A model generated the notes under the pieces. That model saw nothing but the letters and a program-made list of their open reading frames with translations, had not been told where the DNA came from and ran no database searches. The position numbers were made by a program, and so were the translations under genes. Shown one piece after another: positions 1 through 9,289 of a stretch of 24,961 nt of DNA (positions are counted from its first letter, which is position 1; every line of letters begins with the position of its first letter). This DNA is from CAZOLI01 sp964580675 (GTDB taxonomy: Bacteria; Planctomycetota; MHYJ01; CAYXQY01), in assembly GCA_964580675.1 (NCBI GenBank), contig CAZOLI010000036.1:1-24961 (forward strand), given 5' to 3'.

Positions 1-1668
1 ATGGCAAGAGAAGACGAATATTACGAGGACGAGTACTACGAAGACGAGTATTACGAAGAAGAAGAGTACTACGAGGAAGAGGACGACTGGATTGACGACA
101 TCACTCCCTACATCGGCATTTACGGGTCCTCGGCCGTCTTTCACGCGTTGCTTCTCGCTCTTCTTGCCGCCATTGCCATTGGACCGACCGGCGAGGAGGA
201 CGAAGCCAAAATACAGGTAAAGGCGCCGGAGAAGAAAAAAGAGAAGGTCGAGATGGAGAAGCCCAAGAAAGAGCGGGAGGTCGAATCCCCGCTTGAGAAG
301 GAAAAGGTCGTCGAAAACCCGAAAATCGTCGAGAAAGAGTCCGACCACAACGAGGAGGACGTCGACAAGAAATTCAACGAGGACATGGGAGAAAGCAAGG
401 ACTTTAAATCCGACGCCAAGATGCGGAAGGATTACATGGACGACACCATCGGCCTCGGCGGCGGTGCCGGCGGAGACTTCGGTGCCGGTCGTGGGGGAGA
501 CGAAGACCTCGGCAAGCGCGGCGGAAGCGGACGAACCCAGAACGCGGTGCTGGACGCACTCCGGTGGCTTGCGGCCCACCAGTCCCCGAACGGGCAATGG
601 GCCATTTACGGCTACCGGAACCAGTGCGGCGGGTGCGAGCACAACCCCTGCAAACGCTACGTCGAGGAGAACCGGTCGATCCACAACGTGGGTGCCACCG
701 GTCTTGCGCTTCTGGCGTTTCTCGGGGCCGGTTACACGCACCTCAGTGACGAGGTGCACGAGTTTCACGGCAAGAAATACAACTTCGGCGAGGTCGTCAA
801 GAAGGGCCTTTTCTGGTTGAAGGACCAGCAAAACGAGAAAGGCGCATTTCAGACCGACGGGAACAAGCCGATGTACGACCACGCCATTGCTGCCCTTGCC
901 TACGCGGAAGCCTACGGCATGACCGGGGCCAACGTGCTGCGGGACTACGCCCAGGACGGCATCACGTACCTGGATCAGGCACAGAACCCGTACAAGGCCT
1001 GGCGTTACACCTATCAGAGCGGTGACAACGACACGTCGGTGACCGGATGGGCGGTCATGGCCCTGAAATCCGGTGCGATCGCCGGCCTGGAGGTGGACGG
1101 AAGCTCCTTCGAGAACGCCCTGAACTTCATTAAGGAAGTCACCGAAACTGAATACTACGAGACCGGTTACCGGAAGAAGGAACAGGCCGGTATGAAAGTA
1201 CGTGTGCCGGGCAAAAACGACAAGTACGCCAATCATCCGGCGCTGACCTCCATCGGCATGCTTGTGCGGATGTACGCCGGAGCCGATCCCGGATCCGAAG
1301 CCCTGAAAGGCGGCGTGGCCCACCTGATGGACGATCTTCCGAAGTGGGAGGACGGCGCCAAACCCAACAGCAAGGGCAACCCGATCGACTACTACTACTG
1401 GTACTACGGGACCCTGGCCATTTACATGTATGCCGGTCCGGACAGTCCCAACGCCGGCATGGGCAACTACTGGAGTGAGTGGAACAGTGCCATGAAAACG
1501 GCTCTCCTGGACAACCAGAAGACCGAGAAGGATGGTCACGAAGAAGGGTCCTGGGAACCGATCGGCCGGTGGTCCTTCGAGGGCGGCCGCGTCTACACCA
1601 CCGCCATCAACGCACTGACCATGGAAGTGTACTACCGGTACGACAACGCCTTCACCGGCATGAAATAA
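1..1668 (+). CDS. Membrane-anchored alpha/alpha-toroid (squalene-cyclase-like repeat) protein with TonB-like N-terminus
   Basis: This 555-residue protein has an acidic cytoplasmic head (about residues 1-33) made of DEYYE-type tandem repeats, one membrane segment (about 42-61), a Lys/Glu/Pro-rich linker (about 65-135) like that of TonB, a Gly-rich hinge (about 150-178), and a repeat domain from about 180 to the end. The repeats carry prenyltransferase/squalene-cyclase QW-like signatures such as ALRWLAAHQSPNGQW, GLFWLKDQQNEKGAF and a final ALTMEVYYRY. No cyclase DxDD motif is apparent, so a structural or binding role outside the membrane is more likely than terpene chemistry. A cysteine cluster, C209/C212/C217, sits in the first repeat and could bind metal or form disulfides. 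The next gene, a VWA membrane protein, starts 18 bases later, suggesting an operon. The ATG is the very first base of the window, so an upstream start cannot be excluded. The family is fairly sure; the function is unknown. Confidence 0.85.
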   Translation: MAREDEYYEDEYYEDEYYEEEEYYEEEDDWIDDITPYIGIYGSSAVFHALLLALLAAIAIGPTGEEDEAKIQVKAPEKKKEKVEMEKPKKEREVESPLEKEKVVENPKIVEKESDHNEEDVDKKFNEDMGESKDFKSDAKMRKDYMDDTIGLGGGAGGDFGAGRGGDEDLGKRGGSGRTQNAVLDALRWLAAHQSPNGQWAIYGYRNQCGGCEHNPCKRYVEENRSIHNVGATGLALLAFLGAGYTHLSDEVHEFHGKKYNFGEVVKKGLFWLKDQQNEKGAFQTDGNKPMYDHAIAALAYAEAYGMTGANVLRDYAQDGITYLDQAQNPYKAWRYTYQSGDNDTSVTGWAVMALKSGAIAGLEVDGSSFENALNFIKEVTETEYYETGYRKKEQAGMKVRVPGKNDKYANHPALTSIGMLVRMYAGADPGSEALKGGVAHLMDDLPKWEDGAKPNSKGNPIDYYYWYYGTLAIYMYAGPDSPNAGMGNYWSEWNSAMKTALLDNQKTEKDGHEEGSWEPIGRWSFEGGRVYTTAINALTMEVYYRYDNAFTGMK

Positions 1669-1686
1669 CATCACGTACCTCTTTCG

Positions 1687-3537
1687 TTGAACGGAATATG
1701 GGCGCAACCGGGGTGGCTCTGGCTACTCGCCGGAGTCCCCCTTTACTTTTTTGCCTTTCTCCTTGCCGCCCTTCTGCAGCAGAAGAACGTACCGGATCTT
1801 CGGTTGTGGAAAGGTTCTTCCGATCAGTCCATATCCCGTTTCATTACCTGGTCTCCTGATCGATGGGTCCCGGCCCTACTTTTCGCCCTGACCATCTGTG
1901 CCATTTCAGGCGCACTTGGTCATTACATTATTCCTGATGCATCTACACGAACCGAAAAGATTCGTGTGTACCTCGACGGCTCGGCCAGTATGAGGGCCGG
2001 AGGCCCGAAGAGGAACTCTCGCTGGAACCAGGCACTCAATCGACTGTCCTCCCTTGTCTCAACGTATCAAAACCGGTTTGACCGGGTGCACATCAAAGCG
2101 GTTGTGCTTGGCCATACCGTTCGAACCTTTGACGGCCCCTGGAATAGCGTACAGGAACAACTACGAAATCACCCCCCGGAGGAAATTGCCATAGATTCGA
2201 CGGACTTCCTGCGGCAGCTTCGAAACCGGCACAAAACGACAAACCCACGACACGATTACGTCCTCACCGATGACGCCCGTGTCGCTTCCTTCGTTCAAAA
2301 TCTTGAAACGGCGCCAACGATACTCGGGGTTGGAACCTCAATAGAGAACACCGGAATCCTCGATCTCCAGGGGGAACAGGGCGAGGAAGGGCCCCTTCAC
2401 CTTTTCCTCGATCTAAAACATTTCGGGACGAACAAACAAAAGGGAACTTTGCTGGTTCGCGACGCTGATTCGGACACAATTCTCCGGAAACGAACACTGA
2501 CCGTTTCCCCCGGGGAAATCACACCTGTTCAAATCGGCCTTCAACAGCGTGAACTTCCGAAGTGTGTCACCGTATCGTGGAACCCGGATTCGGACAGGGA
2601 TGCATTTCGCCCGGACGACACCGCGTATTTCTCCGTTTCCGATTTCTATGATCAAACGGTACTGGTATCCGGGCCCCCGAACCAAAACTGCTCGGCCCTG
2701 CTTAAAAACCTTGAAGGTGTGAAACGAACCCCAAACAAACCGGCTGATGTGCATTTGAACCTGAGTGATCCGGGATCAGCAGGAGAACCGGATAAAAAAC
2801 CGGAATCAGCTTCTTTTGTTATCGGGATAAAGCCTGAACGTCCGGGAAAGGGAATTTCCTACGGCAAACGAACCAGTTACCGATCCGTTTTGTTATCGGA
2901 CCACCCAATTCTGAATAATGTGGACCTCCAGGAGATGAAACTCAATCAAATCAGACCTTTCGTTGCAGACGCCGAACAGTTGCCTGATTTCATCACCCCT
3001 CTAATCCGGGTGCAAAACGGTTTTGTTGCTTATTATGACAGCCGGGGGGACGGTAAAATAAACTTCAGTTTTAACCCCTTCTGGAAAGGATCAAGTTCAG
3101 ACACAAACTGGCCCGTGGTACCCGAACTGGCCGGTTCCTTCGTTGTGTTCTGGCAAAACCTTTTTCATTTTGTTCGTCCGTGGAACCTTCATCGACACGG
3201 TGACCTCGTGTACTGGCGTACCGGACAATATTTCCTCAAACAAAGGAGACGAACAAACAACCGCATCAACAAAAAGGTGTCCAGTCTTATTACAGAAACG
3301 GGATGTGAGCAAATCTCTATTCGCAACCGGAAGGACGTTCCCTACCCACGAAATCTGCTTTCCGCTCAGGAGTCCAACCTGTACAGTGTGCCGGACGCAA
3401 ATTCGGACGCCATCCCCCCTCTTCCAAAACACGATGGTTCCGGACCTTATGATGAGGAAAAAGGAACCAGAGGGTACTTTATCTGGGCCACTCTCCTCCT
3501 TTTTCTCTCGGGAATCGCCTCGTTGATCTACCTGTAA
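1687..3537 (+). CDS. BatA-like membrane protein with von Willebrand factor A domain
   Basis: The 616-residue protein opens like the BatA/aerotolerance N-terminal domain: a short WAQPGWLWLLAG stretch, a membrane helix (about 10-30), a DLRLWKG motif, then a second helix (about 60-80). A VWA fold follows, with the MIDAS signature D97-G-S99-A-S101 and a later VLTDD strand that fits the third metal loop. A long extracytoplasmic region with beta-rich character leads to a C-terminal membrane helix (about 597-615). The likely role is metal-dependent protein binding on the outer face of the inner membrane (inference). The start is TTG; no ATG or GTG lies in frame between it and the preceding stop, and it gives a proper BatA-like N-terminus. 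No convincing Shine-Dalgarno precedes it, so it may be translationally coupled to the toroid gene 18 bases upstream. Its partner or substrate is unknown. Confidence 0.82.
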   Translation: MNGIWAQPGWLWLLAGVPLYFFAFLLAALLQQKNVPDLRLWKGSSDQSISRFITWSPDRWVPALLFALTICAISGALGHYIIPDASTRTEKIRVYLDGSASMRAGGPKRNSRWNQALNRLSSLVSTYQNRFDRVHIKAVVLGHTVRTFDGPWNSVQEQLRNHPPEEIAIDSTDFLRQLRNRHKTTNPRHDYVLTDDARVASFVQNLETAPTILGVGTSIENTGILDLQGEQGEEGPLHLFLDLKHFGTNKQKGTLLVRDADSDTILRKRTLTVSPGEITPVQIGLQQRELPKCVTVSWNPDSDRDAFRPDDTAYFSVSDFYDQTVLVSGPPNQNCSALLKNLEGVKRTPNKPADVHLNLSDPGSAGEPDKKPESASFVIGIKPERPGKGISYGKRTSYRSVLLSDHPILNNVDLQEMKLNQIRPFVADAEQLPDFITPLIRVQNGFVAYYDSRGDGKINFSFNPFWKGSSSDTNWPVVPELAGSFVVFWQNLFHFVRPWNLHRHGDLVYWRTGQYFLKQRRRTNNRINKKVSSLITETGCEQISIRNRKDVPYPRNLLSAQESNLYSVPDANSDAIPPLPKHDGSGPYDEEKGTRGYFIWATLLLFLSGIASLIYL

Positions 3538-3538
3538 G

Positions 3539-3567
3539 AAAAACCAGGGACGATTCCATTTCGTCTG
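3539..3567 (-). terminator. Possible weak terminator of the alaS-kinase transcript
   Basis: Just after the kinase stop codon, the minus strand can form a seven-pair stem (CAG+ACGA with TCGT+CTG, two-base CC bulge, seven-base loop) followed by GTTTTTCTT. It lies exactly between two convergent genes, where a terminator is expected. The bulge makes the stem weak. Confidence 0.35.
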
Positions 3568-6528
3568 TTAATCTTCACCAGCCCCGTTATCGTTTCCCTC
3601 CTTTTCCCCGACCAGTTTCTGAATTTTTGTTGAAAACCAGGAACTCGACACGGTTCCTTTTACGGAAACCCGGTGAATACGAATGGTGTTATTTGTGGTC
3701 GTCACCCCGACCTGTCCCTGTTGATAGGTGCGATCTCCGGACGACAGAAACTCTTTCCCATTTAATATCACACTTACTTTCTGTGGTGTGGCCTTCATCT
3801 GTAGTTTTACTCTTTGCCGTTTCTTAATGATGTTATTCGTCTTCAGTTCCCTCAATCTGGCCCGTTGTTTCCATTTTCGTGACATTCGAAGCAGATAACT
3901 TTTCCATACAAATTTCCCGGTATTTCCCACCTCCAATTTTTTATCGATGTAACCCGAATAGCCCCGTCTGGCATTGGCCAGCACCACAAGCCCGAATTTG
4001 TCCCCGCTCGGTGACGAACAGATCAGCGTGTATTCCAGGTTCCGATCAAAAACAACGGAGTTTAATACCAATCCCGTGCCCTTTATGAGGGCCGCATTTC
4101 GACCACCCTCGTACGATATCTTCAGGTCCGTGTCCTTGTTCTCTTTATTTTTTACCTTCCATTCCTTCAGCTGATCCTTCGCGGAAAAATCATACGTAAG
4201 CTTATAGGTCCGATCCTCAATTTTTGTTAAATTTCCAGCAAACGATTCATAAAACCGTTTGAAGATCTTGTCGACACGGTTCAGATAAACTTTTGCACGA
4301 TCTTCTCCGGCGTTTTTTGCTTCCTTTAAACGGGACCGGGCCGTGATCAGCGCACGTCCGTAAAACGCAGCAATTCCAGCCCCGAGAAGGGTTCGGGACG
4401 GTAGGTTTTCCTTGTTCCAGAACGCAATATTCACACGATCGTCCAGGGACAATCTCCCGGGGGAAATCCCAATAACCCTTCCCCCTGATTGTTTGATCTG
4501 AACTTTGCTATTCTGGAAACCGGCCACCGTGCCTTTTAATTTTTCAAAAGAGACCCTGTACGATCCCTCCCGGCCAGCACGACGCGCTCCTTCCTCAAAT
4601 GCATTTCCGAACGACTGGAGGGCCTCCACATCGGAACGCAGAAGGTTTAATTTCTTTTGATATGTGGGGTGTTCGATTTTTCTCGAGAAGGTCTCGAACA
4701 AATTAGCGAATTCATCGTCCTGAATTTCGACGATGCTCTGCCGGTCGAGGTCCAGTTTGTCCTCCAGTTTGCGCTTGAGCGTTCGGTAGGCTTTTTTCGA
4801 CGTCTTCCGAATTTCCTTCCGTCTCTCCAGTTTCCTGTCAATTTTTCTTCCGAGTTTTTCTCTTTCGCGCTCCTTTACCGCTCCGGCGTAGGTTTTTGTT
4901 TCTTTTAATTTCTTCCGGGCCTTTTCAAGCTGGCCATCGTCGATCAACTTTTCAATTTTTGATCTATCCGCCTGAAACTTAAAATTTATCTGTTCCTTTA
5001 TCTGCTTGACCTGTTTTTTCGCCCGCTCCGAGGCCGGGGTTCCCTCGTATACCTCCGGCATGTCACGAAACACCTGTAACGCCTCAAAAAGACGTCCCTT
5101 CTCCTTCAAATCCTTTGCTTCCGGTCGAATTTCCTTCAGGTATTTTTCGGCCAGCTGTTTTATTCGGGCCTGGAGTTTGGATTCGAGTGCTTCTCCCCCA
5201 TCCGCCACCTCCGTCTCTTCATAGTCCTGCTGAAATGTTTGAATCCGTTTTCGAATCTCTTCCAGCCGCTCGTCACCTCCTTCATAATCCGCAATCATCG
5301 ACGTAATTTCTTTCTTTTCACGCCGGGCGTTCTCCACTCGTTTGTTCCGGGCCGGTGTTCCCTCCTCTGACGATCCCCCCTGTTTATCCGCAGTATCGGG
5401 GCCGGAGGTGCCGGTATCCGAAGCCCTCTGGTTTCCGCCGGAACGTTTGGATACGTCCGGCTCCGTTTTGGCCTCGTCCGTACCGGTTTTGCTGTCCGGA
5501 TCGTTACCCATTATCAGGAGGGCCAACACAGCAACAAGCACGACCCCTCCGGCACCAACAAGAAGCCCCCAGTTTCTGGAATCGGCCCCTCCTCCTTTCT
5601 TCCCGGTGTCAACGGACCCGGCATGTGATTTTTGTTTTCGCTTCGGCCGGTCCGTTGCGTTTTTGGGAAATGCGTTATTGGTTAACTGCTCAAAATCCTC
5701 GAGCATCTTTTCATGATCCTGATACCGATCCGCCGGATCTTTGGCCATCATTTTTTTAATGACGATGTTAAACCCGCGCCCGACTTCCCTCCGTACTTCA
5801 CGCGGTGGTGTGAGTTCCTCCGTAACCGTGTTCGTCATTACCGAAAGCGTGGTGTCTCCTTTGAACGGTACCTCTCCTGTTGCCGCGTGATAAAGCGTCG
5901 CCCCCAGAGCGTAGATATCGGTTCGAAAATCTATGTCCGCTTTGCCCTTGGCCTGTTCCGGAGACATGTAATGAGGGGTACCCATGGACGTGCCCGTGTC
6001 CTGAGTAATGGAACTGTCCTGATCCGTCTGCTGCTTGGCGAGACCGAGGTCACAGAGTTTGGCGATCCCCTCGGCGTTTATCATGAGATTTTCCGGCTTC
6101 ACGTCCCGGTGAATGATGTCGTGTTTTCGAGCGTGGGCAAGTGCGTCGGCCATCTGTCTCCCGATCTCGATCACACGATCCGGATCCAGCTTTCCCTTCC
6201 GTGAAATCAGATCCTGCAGCGTCGGCCCGTCCACGTACTCCATCACGAAGTAATATTCCCCGTCTGCTTCCCCGACGTCTATGCCCTTAATGATGTGTTC
6301 GTGGTTTAACTTGGCCACGGATCGGGCCTCCCGTATGAAGCGCTTGATGTACGCTTCGTCCTTCTTCATTCGGGGAAAGAGTATTTTGATGGCCACCGTT
6401 CGGTCCATGCTGATCTGGTGTGCACGGTATACGGCTCCCGTTGCCCCTTCCCCCAATTTGGCCTGAAGTTCATATCCCGGGATCTTTACTTGCCGTCCGC
6501 CCTCGTCTTTGCCAGATTCGCCGGACAT
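3568..6528 (-). CDS. Transmembrane Ser/Thr protein kinase with long coiled coil and LamG/DUF1080-like C-terminal domain
   Basis: From the ATG at 6528 the protein has 986 residues. The cytoplasmic Hanks-type (PknB-like) kinase domain spans about 17-290: glycine loop LGEGATGAVY (25-34), VAIK lysine K48, HRDVKPEN (140-147), DLG in place of DFG (160-162), and SPE (189-191). All catalytic residues are present. A membrane helix lies at about 321-341. It is followed by a long charged coiled-coil region (about 400-680) and, from about 774, a beta-rich domain ending in ILNGKEF...GQVGVTTTNN-type strands typical of concanavalin/LamG or DUF1080 folds, so the protein probably senses something outside the membrane. 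A longer frame runs back to 6648, but it would overlap alaS by 116 bases; the chosen ATG lies four bases after the alaS stop and directly precedes the kinase domain. No clear Shine-Dalgarno is seen, so coupling to alaS is likely. Confidence 0.93.
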   Translation of the reverse strand: MSGESGKDEGGRQVKIPGYELQAKLGEGATGAVYRAHQISMDRTVAIKILFPRMKKDEAYIKRFIREARSVAKLNHEHIIKGIDVGEADGEYYFVMEYVDGPTLQDLISRKGKLDPDRVIEIGRQMADALAHARKHDIIHRDVKPENLMINAEGIAKLCDLGLAKQQTDQDSSITQDTGTSMGTPHYMSPEQAKGKADIDFRTDIYALGATLYHAATGEVPFKGDTTLSVMTNTVTEELTPPREVRREVGRGFNIVIKKMMAKDPADRYQDHEKMLEDFEQLTNNAFPKNATDRPKRKQKSHAGSVDTGKKGGGADSRNWGLLVGAGGVVLVAVLALLIMGNDPDSKTGTDEAKTEPDVSKRSGGNQRASDTGTSGPDTADKQGGSSEEGTPARNKRVENARREKKEITSMIADYEGGDERLEEIRKRIQTFQQDYEETEVADGGEALESKLQARIKQLAEKYLKEIRPEAKDLKEKGRLFEALQVFRDMPEVYEGTPASERAKKQVKQIKEQINFKFQADRSKIEKLIDDGQLEKARKKLKETKTYAGAVKEREREKLGRKIDRKLERRKEIRKTSKKAYRTLKRKLEDKLDLDRQSIVEIQDDEFANLFETFSRKIEHPTYQKKLNLLRSDVEALQSFGNAFEEGARRAGREGSYRVSFEKLKGTVAGFQNSKVQIKQSGGRVIGISPGRLSLDDRVNIAFWNKENLPSRTLLGAGIAAFYGRALITARSRLKEAKNAGEDRAKVYLNRVDKIFKRFYESFAGNLTKIEDRTYKLTYDFSAKDQLKEWKVKNKENKDTDLKISYEGGRNAALIKGTGLVLNSVVFDRNLEYTLICSSPSGDKFGLVVLANARRGYSGYIDKKLEVGNTGKFVWKSYLLRMSRKWKQRARLRELKTNNIIKKRQRVKLQMKATPQKVSVILNGKEFLSSGDRTYQQGQVGVTTTNNTIRIHRVSVKGTVSSSWFSTKIQKLVGEKEGNDNGAGED

Positions 6529-6532
6529 AGAT

Positions 6533-9175
6533 TTATGACATATGGCTGGATAATTGTTGCTCGAATTCCGAAAGGGCCTTATCGGTGTTTTCCGGTTCGG
6601 GTCCGCCGGCCTGTGCGAAATCTTCACGGCCTCCTCCACCGCCACCAACCACTTTTGCCGCGTTTCGGATCAATTCCTCTGCGTTTAACCCCTCCGCCTG
6701 CAGCCGTTCGGACAGCCGAAGCGCAAAGGACACTTTTTCGTCCGACCGGGAGGCCAGAAATGCGGCGTCCAGGGACCGGTTCTTCACGAGATCGTCCACA
6801 AGCGATCGAAGGTTTTCCCGGTGGGCTCCATCCACTTCGTGAACAACAAACTCGAATCCGTTCACCTTCTGCTTTTCCTCCTCAATCTCCCCCAGAACGT
6901 TCCCCGCCGTCATCTGACGAGCTTCCTTCAGTTCCTGCTTTAAATCCTTGATTTCCTCCAGGAGTTTGGCCACCCGGTCCGGTAGTTGTTCGGGGGTGGT
7001 CGAAAGAAGTGAACAGAGTTCTTCCACATTTTCTCGAACCTGCAGAGTGTCCTCAATAGCACTGGTCCCGGCCACGGCCTGTATTCGTCTCGTACCGGAG
7101 GCCACCGAGGACTCGGCGGTGATCTTAAACAGAGACGCTTCCCGGGTGGACGAAAGGTGCGTCCCCCCGCACAGTTCAAGGGAGAAATCCCCGATCTCTA
7201 CGGTGCGAACAATATCTCCGTACTTGTCCCCGAAAAACATCAATGCCCCACGCTCACGGGCATGTTCCATGGTCGTGTATGCCGATTCCACCTCGTGATC
7301 CTCCGTGATTTTTTTGTTGGCCCGGTATTCAATTTTGTTCAGTGTCTCCTCCGGGATTGCTTCGGGATGCGTAAAATCAAACCGCAGGTGGTCTTCCGCC
7401 ACAAGTGATCCGGCCTGCTGGACGTGGGAGCCGAGTTCATCCCGAAGAATGGCCTGGAGAATATGGGTGGTCGAATGATGAGCTCGCACACGGTTTCGCC
7501 GTTCGGCATCCACCTCAAAACGAGCCGGTTCACCGGACGGAATCCGTCCTTCTTTTACGGTTCCCCGGTGAATGTATATCTGATTGTTCTTCTGCGTATC
7601 CTCAACCACAAACTCTCCTTCGTCCGTTTTGATGGTCCCGGTATCCCCAACCTGACCCCCGGCCTCGGCGTAAAAGGGGGTATCTCTGGCAATCAGTATG
7701 GCCTCCTCTCCTTCCCCCACCTCATCCGGTTGTTTCCCGTTTTGAATGATTTCAAGAATTTCGGATTCGAATGTGGTGGAGTGATATCCGACGAAATTCG
7801 TCTCCGGAATGGAAGATCGGAGATCTCCGAGCCCGCCCGAGCCAAACACATCCGCGCTGATTTCGGTCTCCTCCCGGGCCCGTTCCCGCTGCTTCTCCAT
7901 GGCTTCTTCAAATCCGTCATGGTCCACGTCGTATCCTTTTTCCTCCAGTATTTTTTTCGTCCTCGAAAGGGGAAACCCGTACGTGTCATACAGAAGGAAC
8001 GCATCCTTGCCGGGAAGTGTCTCTCGACCCTCTTCCTCGAGATCCGCCACCATCTGCTCGAGCATTTCTTCTCCGCGGTCAATCGTTCGGAGGTATCGTT
8101 TTTCCTCCTCCCGAATCATCTGTTTTGCATTTTCGGCCGCTTCCTCGATTTTCGGATACGCGTCCTTCATGGTTTCCACAACCGGGTCCACGATCCGATA
8201 AAGAAGCGGATCGGACTGTCCCAGTTGAAGGCCGGCGTCGACCGCCCGGCGAAGAATTTTTCGCTCGACGTATCCCCTTCCCTCGTTCGACGGAAGCACC
8301 CCATCCCCGATGAGAAACGTCGCTGCCCGAACATGATCGGCAATCCGCCGGAGAAGGGAAGCCGTGTCCGTCTCCCGTTCGTAGGAAGTGTTCAGAAGCT
8401 CCGCCGCACGATTGATCACCGGCTGAAAAATATCTATCTCAAATACATTCGGTTTGCCCTGAAGCACCGCAGCGACTCGCTCCAGCCCCATCCCGGTGTC
8501 AATGTTTTTCTGCGGAAGCGGATCAAGTTCCCCGCCTTCCTTTCGCTCATATTGAATAAACACCAGGTTATAAAGCTCACTGAAACGATCGCAACATCCG
8601 GGTTTGCAATCCTCCCTTCCGCACCCGATGTCTTCACCCAGATCATAATGGATCTCCGAACAGGGCCCACAGGGACCGTTTGGGCCCTCACTTGGGGCAT
8701 TTGCCGGCCAGAAATTTTCGCCTTCCCCGAACCGGTATATTTTTCCCTCGGGGATCCCTACTTCCTCGTGCCAGATTCGGTACGCTTCGTCATCCTCTTC
8801 GTAGACGGAAACGGACAGTTTCTCGGGCTCAAGGGATAGCGGTACCGTAACCAGTTCCCATCCCCAGAGAATGGCCTGTTCCTTAAAATAATCCCCGAAC
8901 GAAAAATTGCCGAGCATTTCAAAAAACGTCAGGTGCGTTCGGGTCTTCCCGACGTTCTCGATGTCGCCGGTGCGAAAACACTTCTGGGAACTGGTCGCTC
9001 TCCGGAGCTCTTCCTTTCCCCCTCCCATAAAGTAATCCTTAAACTGATTCATTCCCGCACTCGTAAATAGCAGTGTGGGATCCGCCGAAGGAACCAGCGA
9101 ATCACTCGCAAACCGCTGATGATCCCGTTCTTCGAAAAACGTTAAAAACCGTTCCCGCAGTTCATCCGTTCTCAT
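6533..9175 (-). CDS. alaS: Alanine--tRNA ligase
   Basis: AlaRS charges tRNA-Ala and also tmRNA with alanine. The 880-residue protein has the full family layout: class II catalytic core with SSQKCFRTGDIENVGKTRTH (62-81) and the Cys-rich PCGPCSEIHYD...CGREDCKPGCCDRF region (168-198), the tRNA-binding helical domain, the editing domain with zinc ligands H567/H571 (HSTTH) and C669/H673 (CGGTH), and the C-Ala domain with a run of six glycines plus Arg (844-850). Length agrees with the family (about 870-880). The chosen ATG gives the canonical MRTDELRERFLTFF N-terminus; a frame extending to 9208 would add 11 residues with no homology. The gene follows cinA by 114 bases and is followed after four bases by a Ser/Thr kinase. 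The nearby ssrA and smpB fit its role in trans-translation. Confidence 0.98.
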   Translation of the reverse strand: MRTDELRERFLTFFEERDHQRFASDSLVPSADPTLLFTSAGMNQFKDYFMGGGKEELRRATSSQKCFRTGDIENVGKTRTHLTFFEMLGNFSFGDYFKEQAILWGWELVTVPLSLEPEKLSVSVYEEDDEAYRIWHEEVGIPEGKIYRFGEGENFWPANAPSEGPNGPCGPCSEIHYDLGEDIGCGREDCKPGCCDRFSELYNLVFIQYERKEGGELDPLPQKNIDTGMGLERVAAVLQGKPNVFEIDIFQPVINRAAELLNTSYERETDTASLLRRIADHVRAATFLIGDGVLPSNEGRGYVERKILRRAVDAGLQLGQSDPLLYRIVDPVVETMKDAYPKIEEAAENAKQMIREEEKRYLRTIDRGEEMLEQMVADLEEEGRETLPGKDAFLLYDTYGFPLSRTKKILEEKGYDVDHDGFEEAMEKQRERAREETEISADVFGSGGLGDLRSSIPETNFVGYHSTTFESEILEIIQNGKQPDEVGEGEEAILIARDTPFYAEAGGQVGDTGTIKTDEGEFVVEDTQKNNQIYIHRGTVKEGRIPSGEPARFEVDAERRNRVRAHHSTTHILQAILRDELGSHVQQAGSLVAEDHLRFDFTHPEAIPEETLNKIEYRANKKITEDHEVESAYTTMEHARERGALMFFGDKYGDIVRTVEIGDFSLELCGGTHLSSTREASLFKITAESSVASGTRRIQAVAGTSAIEDTLQVRENVEELCSLLSTTPEQLPDRVAKLLEEIKDLKQELKEARQMTAGNVLGEIEEEKQKVNGFEFVVHEVDGAHRENLRSLVDDLVKNRSLDAAFLASRSDEKVSFALRLSERLQAEGLNAEELIRNAAKVVGGGGGGREDFAQAGGPEPENTDKALSEFEQQLSSHMS

Positions 9176-9289
9176 CTTGAAACCAGCTGTAATAATCCCA
9201 AAGCACAAAAAAAGCGAAATCCGACATCTTCCTGTTCACGCCGGTATTGAAAGGACGTCAGGACACCATTTCCCTTCCCGATGATCAGT

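Noticed and set aside
6529..6648. 40-residue N-terminal extension of the kinase
   Set aside because: It would overlap the conserved glycine-rich C-terminus of alaS in another frame and adds no recognisable sequence; the ATG at 6528 is better placed.
7424..8839. 471-residue open frame on the plus strand
   Set aside because: It lies wholly antisense to alaS, whose protein is conserved along its full length. The translated antisense shows no recognisable domain; it reflects codon bias of alaS.
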